From the IMG/VR virus record IMGVR_UViG_3300044622_000352, positions 1-20,052 of that record: a stretch of 20,052 nucleotides of DNA; one strand, 5' to 3'. Shown here piece after piece: positions 5,901-10,484 of this stretch. Every line of letters begins with the position of its first letter. The first letter of the stretch is position 1. The translations under genes were made by a program, and so were the position numbers. The stretch is from a virus. Below the pieces are notes generated by a model that saw nothing but the letters and a program-made list of their open reading frames with translations, had not been told where the DNA came from and made no database searches.

Positions 5901-5927
5901 TGTAGCGGGGGAGGGCCGGTTGCCTCC
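5901..5927 (-). promoter_or_regulatory. Conserved 5' leader element, copy B
   Basis: On the minus strand: GGAGG stem (5923-5927) pairing with CCTCC (5910-5914) across an 8-nt loop, followed by CCCGCTACA, and then 7 nt to the ATG at 5894. It corresponds to copies A, C and D but lacks the ACC before the CCGCTAC core. If the associated -10 is used, the hairpin lies at the very 5' end of the RNA. Confidence 0.6.
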
Positions 5928-5936
5928 GATGTATCA

Positions 5937-5965
5937 ATAGTACATCACCATGCACAGGAAGTACA
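5937..5965 (-). promoter_or_regulatory. Promoter-like block B
   Basis: On the minus strand the -10-like hexamer TACTAT occupies 5937-5942, 43 nt from the ATG at 5894. GTGCA lies at 5951-5955, exactly 8 nt upstream of the hexamer, as in blocks C and D. A TGTACT lies at 5960-5965, with a 17-nt spacer. The segment also contains the inverted repeat GATGTA-N7-TACATC overlapping the hexamer. It precedes the membrane-HTH gene. Confidence 0.55.
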
Positions 5966-5987
5966 TACCTCAGTTACAAATCTGTAA

Positions 5988-6011
5988 CAAAAAAGCCGGG
6001 TTTCCCCGGCT
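5988..6011 (-). terminator. Intrinsic terminator after ssb
   Basis: On the minus strand a perfect 7-bp stem AGCCGGG / CCCGGCT with a GAAA loop is followed at once by TTTTTT. It lies 25 bp beyond the stop of the SSB gene and ends the resolvase-annealing-SSB operon. A new promoter block follows immediately, so the operons are insulated here. Confidence 0.9.
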
Positions 6012-6035
6012 GCGTCCACAAGTTGTTGGTGGTGT

Positions 6036-6362
6036 TCAGAACGGTGTTTCCAGCGGCTTTGCCTTAGGCGGCAGGCTGAAGTCATTTACCCGCAGCACGA
6101 TCTTGGCGCCTTTTTCGCCATCCTTGCGGTCGTACTGCTCGACATAACCATCGCCAGTCACGGTTACCTGTGATCCCTTGAAAAGGAAGTCACCGATCAC
6201 CTGGCAGCGTTTGCCCCATACAGAGCAATCCACCGCTGTCACGATGTCACCGTTCTTGCTTTTGCGATTGCACAGGATGGTGAAGTTTGCAACTTCGTTG
6301 TCGCCAACAGTTTTGATTTCAGGGTCGCGGGCAAGATTGCCCACAGCGGTCATGGTCAACAT
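6036..6362 (-). CDS. ssb: Single-stranded DNA-binding protein
   Basis: This 108-aa OB-fold protein has the SSB signature: GNLARDPEIKTVGDNEVANF near residues 8-27, then DCSVWGKRCQVIGDFLFKGS near 45-64, and VTVTGDGYVEQYDRKDGEKG. It coats single-stranded DNA in replication and recombination. It is shorter than host SSB (about 120-180 aa) because the low-complexity tail is missing, and it ends PLETPF in place of the usual acidic DDDIPF-type tip, so partner recruitment may be reduced or changed. It is encoded with an annealing protein and a resolvase, forming a recombination module. The start at 6362 (MLTMTAVGNL) could instead be the Met at residue 4. An intrinsic terminator follows. Confidence 0.93.
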   Translation of the reverse strand: MLTMTAVGNLARDPEIKTVGDNEVANFTILCNRKSKNGDIVTAVDCSVWGKRCQVIGDFLFKGSQVTVTGDGYVEQYDRKDGEKGAKIVLRVNDFSLPPKAKPLETPF

Positions 6363-6402
6363 GATTTGATAGCGTTTGGATGTGATGCGTAACCGTCAAG
6401 CC

Positions 6403-7131
6403 TTAACTAGACAGAAACGCATTGATGAACTCGACTTGGCCTTGTGTCTTGATCTCTTTAGACAGTGCTGCCTTTGAGTCAAGATCGTATTGCTTGCGGA
6501 ATGCTTTAGTTAGCTCCACAATCTTGTCTGGTGTGTTTTGATGCACTTCTGACAGCAGACCAATAACCAGGTTGTACTCCTCCTCAGTGATCGGCATATC
6601 TTTAGCACTGATTGCCGCTGGCGTGCTTGCGGAAGGCTCCGCTACAGGCTCCTGCTTTGCCTTAGCGGCTGGCTTTGCTTTGGCTTCTACTGGTGCCGCA
6701 GATGGTATTGCTGCAATCGTTGCACCGGCCTCTGCCACTTCTTCCTTTGCCCACAGTTCGTAGCCAAGCGACAACGTAAACGCAGCGCAAGCACAAAGCG
6801 CACGGCGGTGTGCATCGGTCAATGCGCGGGCACTGATCTTGTCAAACTGAATGGCATTGTTCCTGTTGTCCATGACAGGAAACGGAAAGTCAGCTGTTGC
6901 CTGATCGTCTGGACCTGTGAAGTAACCGACGAGATAGCCAGTACCGTCTGGTGCTTTCCAGATGTGGTCACGATCTGGTGATGGCTTTAGATGAAACTCC
7001 CAGCCTGGTGCATGTGTATGCAGGTGGTTTGCAATTCGTGCCCATGCAACATAAGAGGCTGCGTAGCTGCCGGTGCCTTTGCTATGTACGTCATCTTTTG
7101 TGATGACACCAGCAAGATTTGGATAGGTCAT
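6403..7131 (-). CDS. Single-strand annealing protein, Sak3/DUF1071-like
   Basis: The ATG at 7131 overlaps the resolvase stop (ATGA) and is preferred over an upstream start at 7149. Of the 242 residues, about 1-130 match the DUF1071 pattern: GTGSYAASYVAWARIANHLH near 19-38, then GYLVGYFT, then FPVMDNRNNAI near 85-94, then ALTDAHRRALCACAAFTLSL followed by GYELWAKEE. An Ala/Pro/Lys-rich linker spans about 131-185, and a helical C-terminal domain of about 55 residues follows. Such proteins anneal complementary single strands in phage recombination. The linker plus an extra C-terminal domain is not typical of the short versions and may mediate SSB or nuclease contact. It lies between RusA and SSB, as expected for a recombination module. 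Confidence 0.78.
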   Translation of the reverse strand: MTYPNLAGVITKDDVHSKGTGSYAASYVAWARIANHLHTHAPGWEFHLKPSPDRDHIWKAPDGTGYLVGYFTGPDDQATADFPFPVMDNRNNAIQFDKISARALTDAHRRALCACAAFTLSLGYELWAKEEVAEAGATIAAIPSAAPVEAKAKPAAKAKQEPVAEPSASTPAAISAKDMPITEEEYNLVIGLLSEVHQNTPDKIVELTKAFRKQYDLDSKAALSKEIKTQGQVEFINAFLSS

Positions 7132-7559
7132 TTGAGAAGAGGTGTGCATGTAATGATTGCGCCTGGGCGCTCGGTTGCAGAGCAGTAACGCTTGTATGCG
7201 TTGACTTCTACAACCTGTGAGTCGTCATCAAATAAGACAGTGGTAAGTGCATCAAGGATGGCGCGCACCAGCTTGTCGATATCACCAATGCTTTTGCTGG
7301 TAGCGCGAGCTGGTGATTTGGCCGCTAGCTCTCCCTTGCTGTTGTAATGCGACTTTGGCCGCAAGAAGCGAAATGCGATGCTGACAGACATGGGGGCAGT
7401 AGTCTCCCATGACGCTGGTCGATAATGCTGTGCTCCGTAGCGTACATCATGGCGCCAGCTTTTAATGTGCGGGCTTGCTTCAATCATGCGACCATTGCCT
7501 AATGATCGCTTGCTGCCTTGCGGTCGGCTGATGCCTTCCACAAAGAACGTTACAGTCAC
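7128..7559 (-). CDS. rusA: RusA-family Holliday junction resolvase
   Basis: The GTG at 7559 overlaps the upstream stop (GTGA) and starts MTVTFFVEGISRPQGSKRSL, the usual RusA N-terminus; a frame to 7583 exists but adds unrelated residues. With 143 aa the length fits (about 120-150). The active-site acids are present: GDIDKLVRAILDAL with D93 and D95, and LFDDDSQVVEV with D111-D113. The enzyme resolves four-way DNA junctions as a dimer. It sits directly upstream of the annealing protein and SSB in the same operon, a typical phage recombination arrangement. Confidence 0.92.
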   Translation of the reverse strand: MTVTFFVEGISRPQGSKRSLGNGRMIEASPHIKSWRHDVRYGAQHYRPASWETTAPMSVSIAFRFLRPKSHYNSKGELAAKSPARATSKSIGDIDKLVRAILDALTTVLFDDDSQVVEVNAYKRYCSATERPGAIITCTPLLK

Positions 7560-7861
7560 TTTTTCTTGGCATCGGTCACACAAATATAGGTGGTAACTTT
7601 TCTTTCAGCAGCGCCTGTGTGTTGCTCTTTTTCTTGTAGTGCCTTAACTGCTGGCGAATAACCCCATGTAGTTCTTGACCGGCGCTCGATCTTTACGGCA
7701 CCAACAACAGCATTGCCGCTGTCGTCAATGTATTCGTCAAGATCGCCAATTGACCAGGCAACAGAAAGCTGGCTGATCAAATCAGATTTTTCAGCCTCTA
7801 GTTCTTTAATGGATGCAGAAATCAATGCGACCCGTTGGGTCATTTCTTGAATGGCTGTCAT
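7556..7861 (-). CDS. Hypothetical coiled-coil protein, 101 aa
   Basis: The ATG at 7861 is chosen; the longer frame to 8014 runs through the upstream gene and looks like shadow. Residues about 3-35 form a coiled coil (TAIQEMTQRVALISASIKEL). Beyond it lies RRSRTTWGYSPAVKALQEKE, then AAERKVTTYICVTDAKKK, a C-terminal pattern (W.YS.AVK.LQE.E....A...TT) seen in short proteins next to phage recombinases, from memory. It is probably an accessory factor of the recombination module. No named domain is claimed. Confidence 0.75.
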   Translation of the reverse strand: MTAIQEMTQRVALISASIKELEAEKSDLISQLSVAWSIGDLDEYIDDSGNAVVGAVKIERRSRTTWGYSPAVKALQEKEQHTGAAERKVTTYICVTDAKKK

Positions 7862-7877
7862 GATGATTGGCGAATAG

Positions 7878-8063
7878 TTATTCTTCCGTGTATCCGTAGA
7901 ACCATGGGCCCTTACCGTATCTTTTGAGCAGCTCTTGGTCTTTTGTTGTACTGCTGCTGGTTTTTGGATCACGGCAAATTGCTTGTGCCTCATCAAGAGA
8001 TAGGTTGCTAGCAATTCTTATACTGGGTTTGTCAAAGCTATAGCAGAAAACTGCATAAGTCAT
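7878..8063 (-). CDS. Hypothetical protein, 61 aa
   Basis: The product begins MTYAVFCYSFDKPSIRIASN and has a beta-rich N-terminus, a short helix (LSLDEAQAICRDP), a Ser/Thr-rich turn and an aromatic C-terminus (GPWFYGYTEE). The composition is that of a small folded domain. The ATG overlaps the stop of the upstream gene (ATGA), and 16 nt separate it from the next gene. Function unknown. Confidence 0.7.
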   Translation of the reverse strand: MTYAVFCYSFDKPSIRIASNLSLDEAQAICRDPKTSSSTTKDQELLKRYGKGPWFYGYTEE

Positions 8064-8239
8064 CTGATTGATTGATTGCGTTTGTGGAAGTCAGCTGTGA
8101 GCTTTGCGTCTAGCTTGTAAATTGCATCTGCATATGAGTTGGGTTCTGGCTGCTTGGTGTAGTCGCCATTGCGCAGTGCAATTGACTCGAGGCGGGTAAG
8201 ACCATACAGCAGGTCTAGCTCGTGTGATGTCAGCTCCAT
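8060..8239 (-). CDS. Hypothetical helical protein, 59 aa
   Basis: ATG at 8239 and TGA at 8060-8062. The product begins MELTSHELDLLYGLTRLESI and forms a helix-rich chain with a basic end (DFHKRNQSIR). The start follows the stop of the upstream gene by 1 nt and the stop overlaps the next ATG, so it fills the gap between two genes exactly. No family recognised. Confidence 0.68.
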   Translation of the reverse strand: MELTSHELDLLYGLTRLESIALRNGDYTKQPEPNSYADAIYKLDAKLTADFHKRNQSIR

Positions 8240-8240
8240 A

Positions 8241-8435
8241 TCAGCGGCCCATCTTTTCTTTAAGTAGCCTGCCGAAGATGTTGCGCTGCTTGGCCAGCTT
8301 GCGCTTGGCTTCCATCATCTCTTCAAGACGGCCAGCCGCAAAGTGCTGCTGATAGGCAAGATCGTGTTCTTTGATCAATTGCTTGGCGAAGGCAAGCTGG
8401 TCTTCGATTGTGTTGAGGCAGGGCTGAAGTGCCAT
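8241..8435 (-). CDS. Basic coiled-coil protein, 64 aa
   Basis: The product begins MALQPCLNTIEDQLAFAKQL and continues as one long Lys/Arg/Glu-rich helix ending RLLKEKMGR, probably a coiled coil. It is the first gene of the recombination operon (this gene through ssb). Promoter block C and leader C lie directly upstream, which supports the start. It may act as a nucleic-acid-binding or adaptor protein; this is not evident from motifs. Confidence 0.75.
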   Translation of the reverse strand: MALQPCLNTIEDQLAFAKQLIKEHDLAYQQHFAAGRLEEMMEAKRKLAKQRNIFGRLLKEKMGR

Positions 8436-8441
8436 GAGTTC

Positions 8442-8468
8442 GTAGCGGTGGGTCAGGGTTGTGCCCTG
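8442..8468 (-). promoter_or_regulatory. Conserved 5' leader element, copy C
   Basis: On the minus strand: stem CAGGG / CCCTG (8464-8468 with 8454-8458, 5-nt loop), then ACCCACCGCTAC and 6 nt to the ATG at 8435. The layout is the same as copies A, B and D. No Shine-Dalgarno sequence lies between the hairpin and the ATG. Confidence 0.65.
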
Positions 8469-8476
8469 ATGTATCC

Positions 8477-8505
8477 ACTATACACCATGGTGCACAAGGT
8501 ATGCA
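8477..8505 (-). promoter_or_regulatory. Promoter-like block C
   Basis: On the minus strand TATAGT occupies 8477-8482, 42 nt from the ATG at 8435. GTGCA is at 8491-8495 (8-nt gap to the hexamer). TGCATA is at 8500-8505 with a 17-nt spacer. An inverted repeat TGTAT-N5-ATACA (8470-8484) overlaps the hexamer and may be an operator. It drives the recombination operon by inference. Transcription would begin near 8470, placing the leader hairpin at the RNA 5' end. Confidence 0.6.
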
Positions 8506-8529
8506 TTGCCTAGTCGCGTGTTAACACTT

Positions 8530-9132
8530 TTATTTTTCCGTCATACCAAGGGAAAGCTGTTCAACAACTGCTGGCAACACCATGGTACCCCATTGGTGCG
8601 CCATGGCATTTGCAATGCCCTGATAAGTGCGGCTGCGATCTTTCCATCTGTTAGGGCCAGGTGGCATCCGATGTACCTTGGCTTCGCGGCCTTCAACCAC
8701 CTGCGTCGGCTTCAAGCGTGGCAGGTTCTTGAGCCATAAGCAGGTTGCCTTGGTTTCACCATGACCGAACTGCCACGGCTGGATGATCTGATGGGGGGGG
8801 GTAATCGCGCTGCTGATAATGCTGACAGGATTCTCAATGCACCAGCGGTCGATTGGCGCCGCCATCAGCAGCCGCACGAAATCTAGCGCTTCCGCTTGCT
8901 CGCGCTGTTTGCGGTGGAAATGCCTGCTGCCGGATACCGCCAAATGCGTGCATGGTGGATGGGCAATCATCAGATCCCAACCGTTGCCGAGCACCTCCTC
9001 GACTGGCTGTTGCAAATGCCATTGCGGATCGCCTTCGCATGGCAGCAGATCGCAGCTAAAAGCAAAATGCCCGCAACGCCTAAAGGCATCACGGACACGA
9101 GCGCTGTATTCGCAGGCAACAAGAACGCGCAA
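8530..9132 (-). CDS. DNA cytosine C5-methyltransferase-like protein
   Basis: This 200-aa protein has an N-terminal MRVLVACEYSARVRDAFRRC typical of Rossmann SAM-binding motif I in a phage methyltransferase-like family. It has IAHPPCTHLAVSG near 56-68 with a Pro-Pro-Cys at 59-61 (candidate for the catalytic cysteine), and IENPVS at 99-104 (ENV-like motif). It also has IIQPWQFGHGETKATCLWLK near 116-135. The full target-recognition domain of Dcm-type enzymes is missing, so activity and specificity are uncertain. The family is common in phages and may act in host evasion. Its gene contains a run of nine C residues on the coding strand (8793-8801). It lies 3 bp after the upstream gene and ends about 24 bp before promoter block C. 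Confidence 0.78.
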   Translation of the reverse strand: MRVLVACEYSARVRDAFRRCGHFAFSCDLLPCEGDPQWHLQQPVEEVLGNGWDLMIAHPPCTHLAVSGSRHFHRKQREQAEALDFVRLLMAAPIDRWCIENPVSIISSAITPPHQIIQPWQFGHGETKATCLWLKNLPRLKPTQVVEGREAKVHRMPPGPNRWKDRSRTYQGIANAMAHQWGTMVLPAVVEQLSLGMTEK

Positions 9133-9135
9133 GGG

Positions 9136-9327
9136 TCAGAGGGTTGCGGCGTAGGCAGTCATGGCAGCTTGGCGGGCATTGGTGGCGGCGATCATGGCAG
9201 CCTGCAGCTTGGTGTACTTGGCAGAAGGCTTGTTGCCGGGCTTGGCTTCGATGGCGTGCAGCGCATAGAAGGCATCCTTGGCAGCTTTCTCGGCGGCTTT
9301 GAACTGAAGAACGTTTTGAAGGGTCAT
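9136..9327 (-). CDS. Ala-rich helical protein, 63 aa
   Basis: The ATG at 9327 (MTLQNVLQFKAAEKAAKDAF) is chosen because leader copy D lies just upstream; the frame to 9381 would read through promoter and leader. The protein is one Ala/Lys-rich helical chain (about 30% Ala), likely a coiled coil or helical hairpin around a Gly-Asn-Lys-Pro turn. It opens the unit that contains the methyltransferase-like gene. No family recognised. Confidence 0.72.
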   Translation of the reverse strand: MTLQNVLQFKAAEKAAKDAFYALHAIEAKPGNKPSAKYTKLQAAMIAATNARQAAMTAYAATL

Positions 9328-9332
9328 GGATG

Positions 9333-9361
9333 TGTAGCGGTAGGTCAGGAGCTGCCTCCTG
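9333..9361 (-). promoter_or_regulatory. Conserved 5' leader element, copy D
   Basis: On the minus strand: stem CAGGAG / CTCCTG (9356-9361 with 9346-9351, 4-nt loop), then ACCTACCGCTACA, then ATCC and the ATG at 9327. It matches copy A over the whole ACCTACCGCTACA stretch and shares the hairpin-core-ATG order with all copies. The stem includes GGAGG-like bases, but these would be sequestered and too far upstream for a normal ribosome site. Confidence 0.65.
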
Positions 9362-9369
9362 ATATGACT

Positions 9370-9397
9370 ACTATACACCACAATGCACTGCTATGCA
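9370..9397 (-). promoter_or_regulatory. Promoter-like block D
   Basis: On the minus strand TATAGT occupies 9370-9375, 43 nt from the ATG at 9327. GTGCA lies at 9384-9388, exactly 8 nt upstream of it. TGCATA lies at 9392-9397 with a 16-nt spacer. The shared stretch TGGTGTATAGT is identical to block C. It would start RNA near 9363, next to the leader hairpin. Confidence 0.6.
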
Positions 9398-9407
9398 CGC
9401 GGGTGTT

Positions 9408-9587
9408 TTACTTCCCGTAATCTTTGCGGGCAACCTTCTTGACTTTTGTGGTGTTCGATCCCTTTGCCCGTTTGCGGCCATCTCGCTCGTACCTAGCGGT
9501 TGTCATCGCAACAGCATCTTCATATGCCTGATCGCGACCTGGGGGCTCTGGTATGCCTGCGTCGCGCAATATCTTTGTCCAGTTCAT
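9408..9587 (-). CDS. Basic small protein, 59 aa
   Basis: ATG at 9587 shares a base with the upstream nuclease stop (TGATG), and TAA is at 9408-9410. The product begins MNWTKILRDAGIPEPPGRDQ and ends in a strongly basic tail (RYERDGRKRAKGSNTTKVKK onward), suggesting nucleic-acid contact. The pattern ILRDAGIPEPPGR resembles short cyanophage proteins seen next to replication genes, from memory. It is coupled to the nuclease and is probably a partner of it. Confidence 0.7.
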   Translation of the reverse strand: MNWTKILRDAGIPEPPGRDQAYEDAVAMTTARYERDGRKRAKGSNTTKVKKVARKDYGK

Positions 9588-10201
9588 CAGAAAGGCAGCT
9601 CAGTCATTATCTTGTGAATTGACAGCTTATCTTCCCATGCAGCAAAACATGCGTCCGGCTCTTCACTGATAACCTTTGCCCTACCAGGACCAATCACAAC
9701 TGTACAGCATTTGTCAACGCTAATCATTGGCTTGTTGATGTTGAGCCCATGAAGATAGCCGCCAAGCTGAGCAGTGGCTGGCTTTCTAGCATCTACAGCT
9801 TTATCGGTTTGCACGGTCTTAAAGTCAAGCAGCACAACCGCACCGTCTGAAGTTTTGATCAAGCCGTCAAATGTGCCCGCTACTTCATGATGCGGAATCA
9901 CAACGCCAAACTCGGCGGCTATTGTTTTGGCGCCTTCCAGCAACCAGCAACTGCGCAAGGCATCAACCCATGGCTTGTAGTCGCCTTCTTCAGGCTCAAG
10001 GCCAAGCAGTAACGCCTCTGCTGCGGTATGCACATAGTTGCCACGTGGCTCCCAAACATGCCGTGTTTCTTCAAAACGCATTCGCTGTTCAGGTGTTGTC
10101 GGCTGCGCAATGCGGCTAACGCTGTACCGCAGCCAATTCCCGCGATATCTGTACCGGTGAATGTCGGCGTGAAACTCAAGATCAACCAATGGTGAAAGCA
10201 T
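9587..10201 (-). CDS. PD-(D/E)XK nuclease (RecB/Cas4-like phage exonuclease)
   Basis: The ATG at 10201 has a GAGG about 5 nt upstream; the longer frame to 10258 overlaps the divergent gene start. In 204 residues the nuclease core is complete: GNYVHTAAEALL with H58, AGTFDGLI with D112, VLLDFKT with D126 and K128, and ATAQLGGYL with Q145. This order (H, D, DxK, QxxxY) is that of RecB-family and phage exonucleases. It probably resects DNA ends to feed the annealing protein and SSB encoded further along the same arm. It is the first gene leftward from the divergent centre and is coupled to the 59-aa gene. Confidence 0.88.
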   Translation of the reverse strand: MLSPLVDLEFHADIHRYRYRGNWLRYSVSRIAQPTTPEQRMRFEETRHVWEPRGNYVHTAAEALLLGLEPEEGDYKPWVDALRSCWLLEGAKTIAAEFGVVIPHHEVAGTFDGLIKTSDGAVVLLDFKTVQTDKAVDARKPATAQLGGYLHGLNINKPMISVDKCCTVVIGPGRAKVISEEPDACFAAWEDKLSIHKIMTELPF

Positions 10202-10234
10202 CTGCCTCTGGCCTGTGGTTTCATTGTACACTGG

Positions 10235-10247
10235 TGTGGCACCCACA
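10235..10247. promoter_or_regulatory. Inverted repeat in the divergent intergenic region, possible operator
   Basis: TGTGG-CAC-CCACA is a perfect 5-bp inverted repeat in the 55-bp gap between the nuclease start (10201) and the ribbon-helix-helix start (10257). A TACAAT hexamer on the minus strand lies at 10223-10228. A small symmetric site here is what the adjacent ribbon-helix-helix protein could bind, but a 5-bp repeat may arise by chance. Confidence 0.35.
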
Positions 10248-10256
10248 TGCACAACC

Positions 10257-10415
10257 ATGCCAAGAGTCGTTGTAGACGTCAGTCAAGAAATGCTTAACTG
10301 GCTGCAGTCCCAGCAAGGAGACTGGAAGCCAAGGACCGCTGTCCTGCGCGAAATCATTGAGGAAGCAATGGTCGCTAGCGGCTCTCAAGCGACCAAACCT
10401 GACCAGCAAAAATAA
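10257..10415 (+). CDS. Ribbon-helix-helix (CopG/Arc-like) regulator, 52 aa
   Basis: The start at 10257 gives MPRVVVDVSQEMLNWLQSQQ: a beta strand (RVVVDVS) followed by two helices (residues about 9-19 and 26-39, with RTAVLREIIEEAM). This is the classical ribbon-helix-helix layout, which dimerises and inserts the strand pair into the DNA major groove. The upstream frame to 10215 would overlap the intergenic region and is rejected. Position at the divergence between left-arm and right-arm genes suggests it controls one or both arms. The tail (SGSQATKPDQQK) is polar. A hairpin follows at once. Confidence 0.75.
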   Translation: MPRVVVDVSQEMLNWLQSQQGDWKPRTAVLREIIEEAMVASGSQATKPDQQK

Positions 10416-10418
10416 AAA

Positions 10419-10447
10419 GCTCGGCAGCGCCTCCACGCATACCGAGC
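10419..10447 (-). terminator. Hairpin with T-run on the minus strand
   Basis: GCTCGG (10419-10424) pairs with CCGAGC (10442-10447) over a 17-nt loop. On the minus strand the stem is followed by TTTTTATTTTT, the form of an intrinsic terminator. No minus-strand gene lies upstream of it, so it may end an antisense transcript from within the replication gene, or the plus-strand hairpin may simply separate two genes. Confidence 0.45.
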
Positions 10448-10484
10448 AACCAGCTCAACGCTGAAGCACATGGACTGACACAGT

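Noticed and set aside
8896-9420. Plus-strand frame of 174 codons across the methyltransferase-like gene and its upstream unit
   Set aside because: It reads through promoter block D and leader D, and the minus-strand genes carry recognisable motifs and aligned starts.
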